NCBI GenBank assembly: GCA_947594935.1
Contig: CANQEM010000012.1
Coordinates: forward strand, 1-42,215
DNA from: an uncultured Clostridia bacterium
GTDB taxonomy: Bacteria; Bacillota; Clostridia; TANB77; CAG-508
Direction: 5' to 3'
Length of the DNA: 42,215 bases
Shown: positions 18,302 through 27,107 of the stretch, piece by piece
Position numbering within the stretch: position 1 is the stretch's first letter
Layout of the letters: each line of letters begins with the position of its first letter
Translations under genes and position numbers: made by a program
The notes under the pieces: generated by a model
The model's input: the letters and a program-made list of their open reading frames with translations, nothing else
What the model was told of the DNA's origin: nothing
Databases searched by the model: none

Positions 18302-19396
18302 ATGTTTAATGTTGCAGTTTTTAAATTAAAAGATGTAATAAAATATCTTGTAGCCATTGCAACAACTACGTTCTTTGCTATTTTGGTTACAAGATTTTTT
18401 CGTGCAGAAAAAAAGATAAATTTCAATTTTAGCATTGATGTTGAAGCAGAAAAAATAATAGAAAATCAAATACCTGTAATTAGCGAATTAGAAGGTAAAG
18501 AAAAGACAAGCAAGGAAGGAAAAGACTTTTTCAAAAGTTTGTTAGGAACACAAATTTCAGCAATTCAAAATCTTAAAGAAAATGAAGAAAGTGAAATAGA
18601 ACTTGCTGAACAAGTACCAGATGAAGAATTGCCAAAAACTAATATAGAAACAGAGGTAGTTACAAACAACCCAATTGCAGAAAGTTTTAACGCTCAATAT
18701 GGCAACGTAAAAATAAAAAACGGAACAAGTATAAACTTAACAGAAGATATTTTAACTCCTAATATATCAATTGAAAACAAAAATATCATTATATATCATA
18801 CCCATAGTTGTGAAAGCTATACATCAAGTGACCAATACCCATATACTCCAACTGGAACGTTTAGAACAACTGATTTAAACTTTACAGTAACAAGAGTTGG
18901 AGCAGAGCTAGAAAATCAGTTAAAAAAATACAATATACCAGTTGTACATAACACAAATTATCATGATTATCCTGCATATAACGGGTCATACACAAGGTCA
19001 CTTGCAACAGTTGAAAACATTTTACAATCAACTCCATCTGATATTATAATAGATTTACACCGTGATGCAATTGGCAGTAGAAGTGATTATGCCCCAACAG
19101 TTAGAATAGGGGAAGATTATGCTGCTCAGATTATGTTTGTTATGGGTTCAAATGAAGGAGGCTTAGCACACCCTAATTGGCAACAAAACCTAAAATTTGC
19201 TGTTAAAGTGCAAGAAAAAGCAGAGGAGCTATATCCCGGACTATTTAAGCCAATTATGATTTCAGAAAACAGATATAATCAACATGCTGGAAAGTATGCA
19301 AGCATTATAGAAGTAGGCGCAACAGGCAATACATTAGAACAATGTTTAACAAGTATGAAGTATCTAGCCAAGGTACTTGATGAGGTAGTTAATTAA
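18302..19396 (+). CDS. spoIIP: Stage II sporulation protein P (engulfment hydrolase)
   Basis: Cell-wall amidase/endopeptidase of the DMP engulfment machinery, acting from the mother-cell membrane during sporulation. The 364 residues start with a membrane anchor (about 13-30). A Glu-rich variable linker follows, and then the SpoIIP catalytic domain from about residue 155. The active-site motif is HTHSCES (His166, His168, Glu171). Further conserved stretches are VVHNTNYHDYPAYNGSYTRS, IIDLHRDAIG, and SIIEVGATGNTLEQC near the C-terminus. The ATG follows AAGGAG. It is monocistronic between a sigma-E-like promoter and the separate dxs promoter. Confidence 0.95.
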   Translation: MFNVAVFKLKDVIKYLVAIATTTFFAILVTRFFRAEKKINFNFSIDVEAEKIIENQIPVISELEGKEKTSKEGKDFFKSLLGTQISAIQNLKENEESEIELAEQVPDEELPKTNIETEVVTNNPIAESFNAQYGNVKIKNGTSINLTEDILTPNISIENKNIIIYHTHSCESYTSSDQYPYTPTGTFRTTDLNFTVTRVGAELENQLKKYNIPVVHNTNYHDYPAYNGSYTRSLATVENILQSTPSDIIIDLHRDAIGSRSDYAPTVRIGEDYAAQIMFVMGSNEGGLAHPNWQQNLKFAVKVQEKAEELYPGLFKPIMISENRYNQHAGKYASIIEVGATGNTLEQCLTSMKYLAKVLDEVVN

Positions 19397-19399
19397 AAC

Positions 19400-19428
19400 T
19401 TGCATTTATATGATTTTTGTAGTAAAAT
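19400..19428 (+). promoter_or_regulatory. Promoter of dxs-ylmH
   Basis: TTGCAT (19400-19405), 17-base spacer, TAAAAT (19423-19428), just after the spoIIP stop. The start is expected near 19435. Confidence 0.6.
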
Positions 19429-19460
19429 ATAAACATAAAATTGATGCAAGGGAGTTAGTT

Positions 19461-21293
19461 ATGTTAGAAAAAATAAACTCACCAGAAGATGTAAAAAAAT
19501 TAAATGAACAAGAGAAAAAGCAACTAGCAGAAGAAATTAGAAAATATATATTAGAAATTGTATCAGAAAATGGCGGACATTTAGCATCAAATCTAGGTGT
19601 TGTAGAATTAACAATTGCATTACATAGTGTGTTTGATGTTCCAGAAGATAAAATTATTTGGGACGTTGGGCATCAAACTTATGTGCATAAAATTTTAACA
19701 GGAAGACGTGAAGAACTAAAAACACTAAGAAAACTAAATGGAATAGCAGGGTTCCCAAAAACAAAGGAATCTGAAACAGATTGTTTTAACACAGGGCATA
19801 GTAGCACATCAATATCAGCTGCTCTAGGCATGGCAAGGGCAAGAAACTTAAAAGGCGAGGACCATAGTGTAATTGCTGTAATAGGTGATGGAGCATTAAC
19901 TGGCGGAATGGCACTAGAAGGCTTAAATGATGTAGGGTTTAGCAAATGCAAAATGACAGTTATTTTAAATGATAACGAAATGAGCATTTCACCTAATATT
20001 GGTGGCTTAAATAAATTTCTAAGCAAATTAAGAACTAAAAAACTATATACTAAGTCAAACATATCAGCTAAAAAAATCATCTGGCAAATACCAGGCATTG
20101 GAAAACCTACTGTAAGAATTATTCAGAGAGTAAAAAGAAGTATAAAACAACTAATTATTCCAAAAATGTTTTTTGAAGATATAGGCTTCACATATTTAGG
20201 TCCAGTAGATGGTCATAATATCACAGAACTAGAAAATATCTTGCGTTTAAGCAAACAAGTTGATACACCAGTTCTAGTGCATGTTTTAACTAAAAAAGGC
20301 AAAGGCTATGAAATAGCAGAAAAAAGCCCAGATAAATTTCACGCAACAGGTCCTTTTAATATTGAAACAGGAGAAGCTAAAAAAGCAAAATCACCAGATT
20401 ATTCAAAAATTTTTGGTAACAAATTAGTAAGTCTAGCTGAAAAAAATGATAAAATTGTAGCTATAACAGCATCGATGAAAGACGGAACAGGCTTAGCAGA
20501 ATTTCAAAAGAGATTTCCAGACAGATTTTTTGACATAGGAATTGCCGAACAACATGCAGTAACACTAGCAGCAGGTATGGCAAAAGAGGGCTTAATACCA
20601 GTAGTTCCAATCTATTCATCATTTTACCAAAGAGCTTATGACCAAGTAATACATGATGTTGCAATTCAAAATTTACCAGTTGTATTATGTGTTGATAGAG
20701 CGGGGCTTGTTGGAGCAGATGGCGAAACTCATCAAGGCTTATTAGATATGGCATTTTTTAGATTAGTACCAAACTTAACTATAATGGCTCCAAAAGATTT
20801 TAAAGAATTAGAAGATATGCTAGAATTTGCAACCACTCTAAAAAAGCCAGTTGTTATAAGATACCCAAGAGGTGGGGAGAGCAAAGATGTTAAGTTTGAA
20901 AGCCATAATAAAATTGAACTTGGAAAAGCAGAAGTCCTAAAAGAATTTGTTAAAGATAATGAAAACGAAAAAATTACCATTTTTGCGATTGGTAAAGCAG
21001 TTGCAAGTGGGATGTTAATGGCAAAAGAATTAGAAGAAAAATCAAAAAATGTACAAGTTATAAACATCAGATTCTTAAAACCAATTGATAGAAATTTAAT
21101 CATTACAGCAATAAAAGAATCTACAAAAATAATCACATTAGAAGATGGCACTATAATAAATGGACTAGCCACAGCGGTTAAAGAAATAATTGCAGAAGAA
21201 AACTTATCAAATGTAGAAATAGAAACACATGCTTATCCAGATAAATTTATTGAGCATGGAAGTGTAGAAGAATTAGAGAAAAAATATTGGTAA
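19461..21293 (+). CDS. dxs: 1-deoxy-D-xylulose-5-phosphate synthase
   Basis: Thiamine-diphosphate enzyme that condenses pyruvate and glyceraldehyde-3-phosphate, the first step of the MEP isoprenoid pathway. Isoprenoids supply the undecaprenyl carrier used by the wall and polysaccharide genes in this window. The product is 610 residues from ATG 19461 (SD AAGGGAG); an in-frame reading back to 19410 lacks an SD and crosses the promoter. Motifs are GHQTYVHKILTGR, GHSSTSISAALGMA, the ThDP motif GDGALTGG (142-149) to NDNEMSIS, FFDIGIAEQHAVTLAAGMAK, and the transketolase C-domain. The family's insert region is somewhat shorter than in E. coli, giving the slightly short length. Confidence 0.96.
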   Translation: MLEKINSPEDVKKLNEQEKKQLAEEIRKYILEIVSENGGHLASNLGVVELTIALHSVFDVPEDKIIWDVGHQTYVHKILTGRREELKTLRKLNGIAGFPKTKESETDCFNTGHSSTSISAALGMARARNLKGEDHSVIAVIGDGALTGGMALEGLNDVGFSKCKMTVILNDNEMSISPNIGGLNKFLSKLRTKKLYTKSNISAKKIIWQIPGIGKPTVRIIQRVKRSIKQLIIPKMFFEDIGFTYLGPVDGHNITELENILRLSKQVDTPVLVHVLTKKGKGYEIAEKSPDKFHATGPFNIETGEAKKAKSPDYSKIFGNKLVSLAEKNDKIVAITASMKDGTGLAEFQKRFPDRFFDIGIAEQHAVTLAAGMAKEGLIPVVPIYSSFYQRAYDQVIHDVAIQNLPVVLCVDRAGLVGADGETHQGLLDMAFFRLVPNLTIMAPKDFKELEDMLEFATTLKKPVVIRYPRGGESKDVKFESHNKIELGKAEVLKEFVKDNENEKITIFAIGKAVASGMLMAKELEEKSKNVQVINIRFLKPIDRNLIITAIKESTKIITLEDGTIINGLATAVKEIIAEENLSNVEIETHAYPDKFIEHGSVEELEKKYW

Positions 21294-21303
21294 AGGAGAC
21301 TTT

Positions 21304-22047
21304 ATGCAGGAAAATATTATTTTAGCACAATTAAAAGATAAGTACAACCAAGCACAAAATCGAGGGAAAGCAGAATATACAGATTTTTTGGACATGTATC
21401 AAGTTTCAATAGCAAAAAAATTCATAACACAAAATCAAATACAAAATGCCTATCTTTATGGTGGATATGATGATGCAGAAAGAAAAATCGCAGTTTTCGG
21501 CACAGGTTTTGATGAAAATAAATCATTACAAATTATTAGAATTGAATTAGACAAAGAAAATATTGGAAAATATACTCACAGAAACTATCTTGGCGGAATT
21601 ATAAAAGTGGGTATGAAACGCGAAAAAATAGGGGATATACTAGTATCAGAAAAAGGTGCAGATATTATAGTAAAATCAGAAACTGCAAATGCTTTGGCAC
21701 AAGAACTTGGAATGCTTACAAGATTTCAAAACAGCAAAATTTCAGTTGAAGAAATAAAAAATCTCTGTGTTCCAGAGATAAAAGTAGAAGAAATTGATAT
21801 TATTGTACCATCTTTAAGATTAGATAGCGTTGTTTCTGATTTAGCTAGAACTTCTAGAAGTAAAGCAGTTGAAATATTGTCACAAGAAAGAGTTTTTATA
21901 AACGGTCAAAATGAAACAAAGCCTTCGAAAACCATAAAAATAGGGGACGTTATTACAATAAGAGGAAAAGGTAGATTTATTATAAAAGAAATAAAAGGCA
22001 ACACACGCAGTGGCAGAAACATATTGCTAATCGAGAAATATGTTTAA
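21304..22047 (+). CDS. ylmH: YlmH family S4-domain RNA-binding protein
   Basis: 247 residues with the YlmH layout. An N-terminal region with FLDMYQVSIAKKFI and AYLYGGYDDAERKIAVFG precedes a middle segment containing LGGIIKVGMKREKIGDILV. The C-terminal S4 domain (about 175-247) has RLDSVVSDLARTSRSKAVEI, then VFINGQNETKPSKTIKIGD and ITIRGKGRF. YlmH in Bacillus associates with ribosomes and has been linked to ribosome quality control; older work named it from the division cluster. Here it is paired with dxs instead of sepF/divIVA. Its last 21 bases overlap the 3' end of the convergent rimI gene. Confidence 0.88.
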   Translation: MQENIILAQLKDKYNQAQNRGKAEYTDFLDMYQVSIAKKFITQNQIQNAYLYGGYDDAERKIAVFGTGFDENKSLQIIRIELDKENIGKYTHRNYLGGIIKVGMKREKIGDILVSEKGADIIVKSETANALAQELGMLTRFQNSKISVEEIKNLCVPEIKVEEIDIIVPSLRLDSVVSDLARTSRSKAVEILSQERVFINGQNETKPSKTIKIGDVITIRGKGRFIIKEIKGNTRSGRNILLIEKYV

Positions 22048-22485
22048 ACTCATCAAAACTGCATCATCATTTTGATAGTAATTTTTGCGCAAACCAACTT
22101 CTTTAAAATTAAATTTTCTATACAAACCAACAGCAGGTATATTATTTTTAGCTACTTCCAAATGGAGAGTAGCTATTTTTTTATCTTTTAATTCTTGTAA
22201 AAGATGTTCCATAAGCAAAGAGCTAATTCCGTTATTTCTAAAAGACTTTCTGACAACTATATTCATAAGCTCTGCTTCTTGACAAATCACTTTAAAACCT
22301 GCAAAACCAATAATTTCATCTTCTAACTCTGCAACAAAGTAAAAAGAATTTTCAGAAGACAGTTCATCTTTTAAAGTTTTATATGTCCAAAAATTATCAA
22401 AATCGTTTTCTAAGCAATTTGCAATTTTATCTAAGATAGATATAGTCATTGGCAAAATTTTAATTTTTGAAATATCAATGTTCAT
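22027..22485 (-). CDS. rimI: Ribosomal-protein-alanine N-acetyltransferase RimI
   Basis: GNAT-fold acetyltransferase of 152 residues. Motif A is ELMNIVVRKSFRNNGISSLL, with acetyl-CoA-binding Arg/Asn-Asn-Gly, and it is followed by LHLEVAKNNIPAVGLYRKF and a terminal strand. This arrangement is typical of RimI, and the position directly after tsaB is the usual Firmicutes tsaE-tsaB-rimI order. E. coli RimI acetylates S18; the substrate range here is inferred. The start lies one base after the tsaB stop. The 3' end overlaps ylmH by 21 bases with no terminator between the convergent genes. Confidence 0.9.
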   Translation of the reverse strand: MNIDISKIKILPMTISILDKIANCLENDFDNFWTYKTLKDELSSENSFYFVAELEDEIIGFAGFKVICQEAELMNIVVRKSFRNNGISSLLMEHLLQELKDKKIATLHLEVAKNNIPAVGLYRKFNFKEVGLRKNYYQNDDAVLMSLNIFLD

Positions 22486-22486
22486 A

Positions 22487-23161
22487 TTATTTACCTTCCT
22501 TTTGCCTTTCTGCTTGTGGCTTCCTCAAATAAAGAGGTAAAATATCTGCTGCTCCAAATTGCAAATATTTGTTACGCCCAGCAATTCCCAAAGAATATGA
22601 ATCTAAATCATTATCATTTGAAAAAGTACCATTAGGAAAATTCTCCATAAGAATATCTTTATATGTAATTACACCATCACCAATAAAAAAGATATTATCA
22701 TCTTGAAGCAAATCAATCATTTCTTGAATTGTAGTTGCAGAAGGTTTGAGTTTACAAGAAATTTTTCCATTATCCAATGAATATACAGCAAAATAGCAAT
22801 TCCTATTTTTACAATCAATAACACTACAAATAGTTTTTGATGATGAATTTAAAACTTTATATGCCAAAACTTCAAGAGAACTAACACCAACACAAGGAAT
22901 ACCAAGGCTATCTGAAAAAGCCTTTGCAGTTGCAACACCAATTCTAAGCCCAGTAAATGAACCTGGACCTATATCAGACACAATTAAATCTATATCGCTT
23001 ATTGAAATTTTAGAATTTGAAACTGCACTTGCAATTTGTGGCATTAAATTTTCTGAATGTGTATGACCTGTGTTTACATCTAAATTGCAAACAAGTTTAT
23101 CATCTTCTAAAATTGACACACCACAAACATCACTTGCCGTATCTATACTTAAAATTTTCAT
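22487..23161 (-). CDS. tsaB: tRNA threonylcarbamoyladenosine biosynthesis protein TsaB
   Basis: Partner of TsaD and TsaE in t6A37 formation of ANN-decoding tRNAs. The 224 residues have the ASKHA-type N-terminus ILSIDTASDVCGVSILEDD. NTGHTHSENLMPQI and the hallmark DIGPGSFTGLRIGVATAKAF follow, then a degenerate C-terminal domain ending LPLYLRKPQAERQKEGK. Its ATG overlaps the tsaE stop by four bases. tsaD is not in the window. Confidence 0.95.
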   Translation of the reverse strand: MKILSIDTASDVCGVSILEDDKLVCNLDVNTGHTHSENLMPQIASAVSNSKISISDIDLIVSDIGPGSFTGLRIGVATAKAFSDSLGIPCVGVSSLEVLAYKVLNSSSKTICSVIDCKNRNCYFAVYSLDNGKISCKLKPSATTIQEMIDLLQDDNIFFIGDGVITYKDILMENFPNGTFSNDNDLDSYSLGIAGRNKYLQFGAADILPLYLRKPQAERQKEGK

Positions 23162-23589
23162 CTATCTACACCTCTATAACATATTTTTATTGTACGAACA
23201 TTAACATCTGATTTTTCAAAAGAAATTTCAATATATTTTTCTGGCAATGCTTCTTCAATCATTTCGCCCCATTCAATTAAGCAAAGCCCATTACCAAAAT
23301 ATTCATCTCCACCTAATTCATAAAATTCAGAAATATTTTTTAAACGATATACATCAAAATGATAAATTGGAAAATTTTCTGCATCATATTGATTAACTAT
23401 TGTAAAAGTTGGACTTGAAATTTGATTTTCTAAGTTAAAATATGAGAGTATGCCTTCTACAAATTTTGTTTTACCACTTCCAAGTTCGCCACTTAAAATT
23501 ATTACATCATCTTTATTTAACTTTTCTGCAAACTGCTTAGCAAAGCTTAAAGTATCTTCTTGTGAATTTGATGTATATACATATTCCAT
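23158..23589 (-). CDS. tsaE: tRNA threonylcarbamoyladenosine biosynthesis ATPase TsaE
   Basis: P-loop ATPase that resets the TsaBD complex during t6A synthesis. The 143 residues match the family. Walker A is GELGSGKT (34-41). SSPTFTIVNQYDA is the conserved switch segment, and HFDVYRLKNISEFYELG and CLIEWGEMIEEALP follow. The SD AAAGGAG lies before the ATG, and a TTGAAT/TATAAT promoter sits upstream on the minus strand. It is the first gene of tsaE-tsaB-rimI. Confidence 0.95.
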   Translation of the reverse strand: MEYVYTSNSQEDTLSFAKQFAEKLNKDDVIILSGELGSGKTKFVEGILSYFNLENQISSPTFTIVNQYDAENFPIYHFDVYRLKNISEFYELGGDEYFGNGLCLIEWGEMIEEALPEKYIEISFEKSDVNVRTIKICYRGVDR

Positions 23590-23620
23590 AACACTTACTC
23601 CTTTAAAATATTTTCCTATA

Positions 23621-23648
23621 TTATACTATAAAATATAAAAATATTCAA
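23621..23648 (-). promoter_or_regulatory. Promoter of tsaE-tsaB-rimI
   Basis: On the minus strand, TTGAAT (23648-23643), a 16-base spacer, and TATAAT (23626-23621). It is divergent from the rho promoter about 30 bases away. Confidence 0.55.
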
Positions 23649-23675
23649 ATCACTATTCCATTTTCTGTAAATTTG

Positions 23676-23684
23676 TGATATAAT
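23676..23684 (+). promoter_or_regulatory. Extended -10 promoter of rho
   Basis: TGATATAAT (23676-23684) is a perfect extended -10. No good -35 is present (TTCCAT at 23656 is the nearest). The start is expected near 23691, giving a short leader before the SD AAAAGGAGG. Confidence 0.55.
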
Positions 23685-23714
23685 GTATAACGTATCCCAA
23701 AAAAGGAGGTATTT

Positions 23715-25082
23715 ATGTTAAATTTAGAAAAGATGTCGTTATTGGAATTAAGGTCAATGGCGAAGGAACATAACATTAAAAATGTTTCAAAATTAAAGAA
23801 AGAAGATTTAGTCGAAATTTTAAGTCAAATTAGTCAACCGGAATTACCGGAATTTGAAATCGAATCAGATCAATTTGAAGATATTATCGAAGAAGAAAGA
23901 TTAAACCCCACCCAATATGATGAAAATGGAGAACCAATTACCGCTTACAAAGTAACAAACCAAGCTGATAGATATGCAGAAGGAATTTTGGATATTCTAC
24001 CAGATGGTTATGGATTTTTAAGAGGAGACAATTTTTTATCAACTCCAAAAGACGTTTATCTTTCTGGATTACAAATTAAAAGATTTAGATTATGTACAGG
24101 TGACCGCATAAAGGGAATTTCAAGATTTCGCGAAGGAGAAAAATATCCATGTTTAATTTATGTGGGTGAAGTTAATGGGGAAAAGCCTGAAAAAATATTT
24201 AAGAGAAAGAGGTTTGATGCTTTAACACCAATTTATCCAAATGAAAGACTTAAATTGGAAACTCGCTCAAACGAATATGCAATGAGAATTATTGACCTAA
24301 TAAGTCCAATCGGGAAAGGTCAAAGAGGGATGATTGTTGCTCCACCAAAAGTTGGAAAAACTACACTTTTAAAGAAAATGGCAAATAGCATTACTGCTAA
24401 CAACCCAGATGTAGAACTTATTGTTCTTTTAATTGATGAAAGACCAGAAGAAGTTACAGATATGAAGCGCTCAATAAAAGGTCAAATACTTTATTCAACA
24501 TTTGATGAACTTCCAGAACATCATGTTAGAGTAGCAGAAATGGTTTTAGAAAGGGCTAAAAGAGTTGTAGAACAAGGAAAAGATGTTGTAATTTTATTAG
24601 ACAGCATCACAAGACTAGCAAGGGCATATAATTTAGTTATTCCATCATCTGGAAAAACTTTATCTGGTGGTATTGACCCAGCTGCTCTCCATAAACCAAA
24701 AAAATTCTTTGGATCTGCTAGAAACATAGAATCTGGTGGAAGTTTGACCATACTTGCAACAGCACTAGTTGATACTGGAAGCAGAATGGACGAGATAATT
24801 TTTGAAGAATTCAAAGGAACTGGAAATATGGAAGTTCACTTAGACAGAAAACTATCAGAAAAACGTATTTTCCCAGCTATTGATATAAATAAATCTGGAA
24901 CAAGACGTGAGGAATTACTATTAACACCAAAAGAAAAAGAAACAGTTTTTGCATTAAGAAAAGCAATGAGTAGTTTACCAGTAGCAGATGTTACAGAACA
25001 AGTAATTAAAAAAATGACTGAAACTGCTAACAATGATGAATTCCTAGATAAAATGGATGTATATTTACGTACGTATAAATAA
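23715..25082 (+). CDS. rho: Transcription termination factor Rho
   Basis: Hexameric RNA-dependent ATPase that terminates transcription. The 455 residues include a SAP-like N-terminal helix region ([20 protein letters not shown]) with an acidic insertion. The RNA-binding cold-shock-like domain is [14 protein letters not shown]. The ATPase core has the P-loop [10 protein letters not shown] (Lys212 to Thr217 region), [24 protein letters not shown], and [20 protein letters not shown]. The Q/R-loop residues appear conserved. It stands alone after an extended -10 promoter, directly upstream of the long polysaccharide operon, whose expression Rho would be expected to affect. Confidence 0.97.
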   Translation: MLNLEKMSLLELRSMAKEHNIKNVSKLKKEDLVEILSQISQPELPEFEIESDQFEDIIEEERLNPTQYDENGEPITAYKVTNQADRYAEGILDILPDGYGFLRGDNFLSTPKDVYLSGLQIKRFRLCTGDRIKGISRFREGEKYPCLIYVGEVNGEKPEKIFKRKRFDALTPIYPNERLKLETRSNEYAMRIIDLISPIGKGQRGMIVAPPKVGKTTLLKKMANSITANNPDVELIVLLIDERPEEVTDMKRSIKGQILYSTFDELPEHHVRVAEMVLERAKRVVEQGKDVVILLDSITRLARAYNLVIPSSGKTLSGGIDPAALHKPKKFFGSARNIESGGSLTILATALVDTGSRMDEIIFEEFKGTGNMEVHLDRKLSEKRIFPAIDINKSGTRREELLLTPKEKETVFALRKAMSSLPVADVTEQVIKKMTETANNDEFLDKMDVYLRTYK

Positions 25083-25089
25083 ATCAAAA

Positions 25090-25120
25090 ACAAAAAGAAG
25101 GCGATAAGCTTTCTTTTTGT
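25090..25120 (+). terminator. Terminator after rho
   Basis: ACAAAAAGAAGGC (25090-25102) pairs with GCTTTCTTTTTGT (25108-25120) around GATAA. The T tract lies in the lower part of the 3' arm, so only the upper stem is likely to form before release. Confidence 0.6.
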
Positions 25121-25160
25121 GTAGTGTGCAATCGTAAAGGCAAAAAAATGTTAAAAAATG

Positions 25161-25189
25161 TTGACTTTATGCTTTATATATGCTATACT
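25161..25189 (+). promoter_or_regulatory. Promoter of the polysaccharide operon
   Basis: TTGACT (25161-25166), 17-base spacer, and TATACT (25184-25189) preceded by TGC (extended -10). It is the only strong promoter seen before the 17-kb gene series. The start is predicted near 25196, just before a hairpin. Confidence 0.75.
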
Positions 25190-25197
25190 GGAAATGT

Positions 25198-25222
25198 ACC
25201 ATAAAGTAGTCAGCTTTATGGT
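25198..25222 (+). promoter_or_regulatory. Perfect hairpin at the 5' end of the polysaccharide transcript
   Basis: ACCATAAAG (25198-25206) and CTTTATGGT (25214-25222) form a 9-bp perfect stem around TAGTCAG. It begins within a few bases of the predicted transcript start and has no T-run after it. It is therefore not a terminator. It may be a 5' stabiliser, an operator (in DNA form) or a loading site for an antitermination factor. The rest of the roughly 110-base leader shows nothing recognisable. Confidence 0.5.
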
Positions 25223-25307
25223 AAAAATATGGGACAAACTTTTAAAATTTACATAATATAAATTCAAGGCATTGCAAAAAAATCTTTTAAAAAAGTGGGG
25301 GAATAAG

Positions 25308-26015
25308 ATGGATGTCAATGTAAATGCAGAGCAAAATGCAGAAAGTTTAGAACTCATGCCATTTAATGTATATAATACAAAACTATCAATCAAAGAAAAA
25401 ATAATATTTGCTATTCATGAACTTACAGATGTGATAGTTGGCCTTTTAGGAGTTCTAATTTTATTACCAATGACAATTGTAATTTATATTGCTAAAAAAA
25501 TAACTAGGGATGAGGGACCAATTTTCTACAAGCAATACAGAATAGGGAAGAACGGCAAACCATTTCAAATCTATAAATTCAGAACAATGGTAGTAAATGC
25601 AGACGAGGAATTGGAGAAATATCTAAGGGAAAATGCAGATATAAAAAAAGAATATGAAGAATATAAAAAATTAAGAAACGATCCAAGGATAACAAAACTT
25701 GGAAAATTTTTAAGAAAAACAAGCTTAGATGAAATACCTCAATTATTGAACATATTGCGTGGAGAAATGACATTGGTTGGACCACGCCCATATTTGCTAA
25801 AAGAAAGAGAAGACATGGGCAATTACTATCAAACAATAACAAGTTGCAAACCAGGTTTAACAGGGCTTTGGCAAATAAGTGGAAGAAGTGAAGTTTCATT
25901 TATAGATAGATTGCAAATGGATATGGCATATTGCTATAAAAGAAGTCTTTTACTAGATATAAAAATATTGTTTAAAACAGTTCTAGTTGTTTTGAAAAGA
26001 GAAGGAGCAGAATAA
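25308..26015 (+). CDS. Polyprenyl-phosphate sugar-1-phosphate transferase
   Basis: Initiating enzyme of polysaccharide synthesis that moves a sugar-1-phosphate from a UDP-sugar to undecaprenyl phosphate at the membrane. The 235 residues include one hydrophobic segment (about 38-60, LTDVIVGLLGVLILLPMTIV) and the bacterial sugar-transferase domain. Motifs are GPIFYKQYRIGKNGKPFQIY, FRTM, LRKTSLDEIPQLLNILRGEM, LVGPRPYLL, and KPGLTGLWQISGRSEV. ATG 25308 is preferred to an in-frame reading back to 25272 because of the GTGGGGG SD. The sugar cannot be told from sequence; the family includes galactose, glucose and N-acetyl amino-sugar transferases. It is first in the operon. Confidence 0.93.
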   Translation: MDVNVNAEQNAESLELMPFNVYNTKLSIKEKIIFAIHELTDVIVGLLGVLILLPMTIVIYIAKKITRDEGPIFYKQYRIGKNGKPFQIYKFRTMVVNADEELEKYLRENADIKKEYEEYKKLRNDPRITKLGKFLRKTSLDEIPQLLNILRGEMTLVGPRPYLLKEREDMGNYYQTITSCKPGLTGLWQISGRSEVSFIDRLQMDMAYCYKRSLLLDIKILFKTVLVVLKREGAE

Positions 26016-27086
26016 GTGAAAAAAGTCTTACATATAGTAGAAGCTTTTGGCGGTGGCGTTTTTAGTGTATTAGTAGACTTAATAAATGGACAAGCAAATG
26101 ACTTTGAAGTTGTAATAGCTTATGGTAAGCGTAATCAAACACCAGAGAATTTTAAAGAATACTTTAATGAAAAAGTTAAATTCATTGAAGTAAAAGATTT
26201 TACCAGAAGCATAAGTTTAAAAAAAGATTTCAAAGCACTAAAAGAAGTAAAAGAAATAATAAAAAAAGAACAACCGCAAATTATACATTTACATTCTTCG
26301 AAGGCAGGAATAATAGGGAGATTAGCTACCAGTGGGAGAAAAGTAAAAATGTTTTACAACCCACATGGCTTTTCTTTTTTAAAACAAGATGACAGCAAAA
26401 TAAAGAGAGCTATTTACTGGTTAATTGAAAAAGCAACAGTAATTGTAAATAGAAAATGCACAATAGTAGGATGTTCAAATGGCGAATATTTAGAAGCAAA
26501 GAAATTAAATAAAAATGCAGTATGTATCAACAATGGAATAAACATAGAAAAATTAGAATCAGAAACAAATAATTTAACACCAAAGGAAATAGACTATGAA
26601 AATTTAAAAATTTGCACAGTAGGAAGAATAGGCTATCAAAAGAACCCAGAACTATTTAATGAAATTGCAAAAAGTTTTCCAAGCTTTCAATTCACATGGA
26701 TAGGAGATGGAGAGCTAAAAGAAAAGTTAACAAGCAAAAATATCAGAGTAACAGGATGGAAAAGTAGGAAAGAAGTACTAGAAGAATTAAACAATCAAGA
26801 TATTTTCATATTAACTTCACTTTGGGAAGGCTTGCCAATTTCATTATTAGAAGCAATGTATATGAAAAAGCTATGTATTGTTAGTAACTGCATAGGAAAC
26901 AATGATGTAATAGAACACGAAAGAAATGGCTTTATAGCAAATAACGTAGAAGAATTTATCAACATAATTCAAAATATGCAAAACCAACAAGAAAAAAACA
27001 TCAAAGATAATGCAAAAAACGATATTCTAGAAAAATATAATGCAAAAACCATGGCAAAAAAATATATGGAAGAATATTTGAAATAA
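26016..27086 (+). CDS. Glycosyltransferase, GT4 family
   Basis: 356-residue GT-B glycosyltransferase, likely adding the second sugar to the lipid-linked precursor on the cytoplasmic face. The N-terminal domain has VEAFGGGVFSVLVDLINGQ and HLHSSKAGIIGRLA. The C-terminal nucleotide-sugar domain has KICTVGRIGYQKNPELFNEI, WIGDGELKEKL, and the EX7E-like region LTSLWEGLPISLLEAMYMKK. GTG start at 26016 directly follows the previous stop, with SD AAGGAG inside the upstream gene, so the two are translationally coupled. Confidence 0.92.
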   Translation: MKKVLHIVEAFGGGVFSVLVDLINGQANDFEVVIAYGKRNQTPENFKEYFNEKVKFIEVKDFTRSISLKKDFKALKEVKEIIKKEQPQIIHLHSSKAGIIGRLATSGRKVKMFYNPHGFSFLKQDDSKIKRAIYWLIEKATVIVNRKCTIVGCSNGEYLEAKKLNKNAVCINNGINIEKLESETNNLTPKEIDYENLKICTVGRIGYQKNPELFNEIAKSFPSFQFTWIGDGELKEKLTSKNIRVTGWKSRKEVLEELNNQDIFILTSLWEGLPISLLEAMYMKKLCIVSNCIGNNDVIEHERNGFIANNVEEFINIIQNMQNQQEKNIKDNAKNDILEKYNAKTMAKKYMEEYLK

Positions 27087-27107
27087 AAATAGGAAGGAAA
27101 GATAGTA

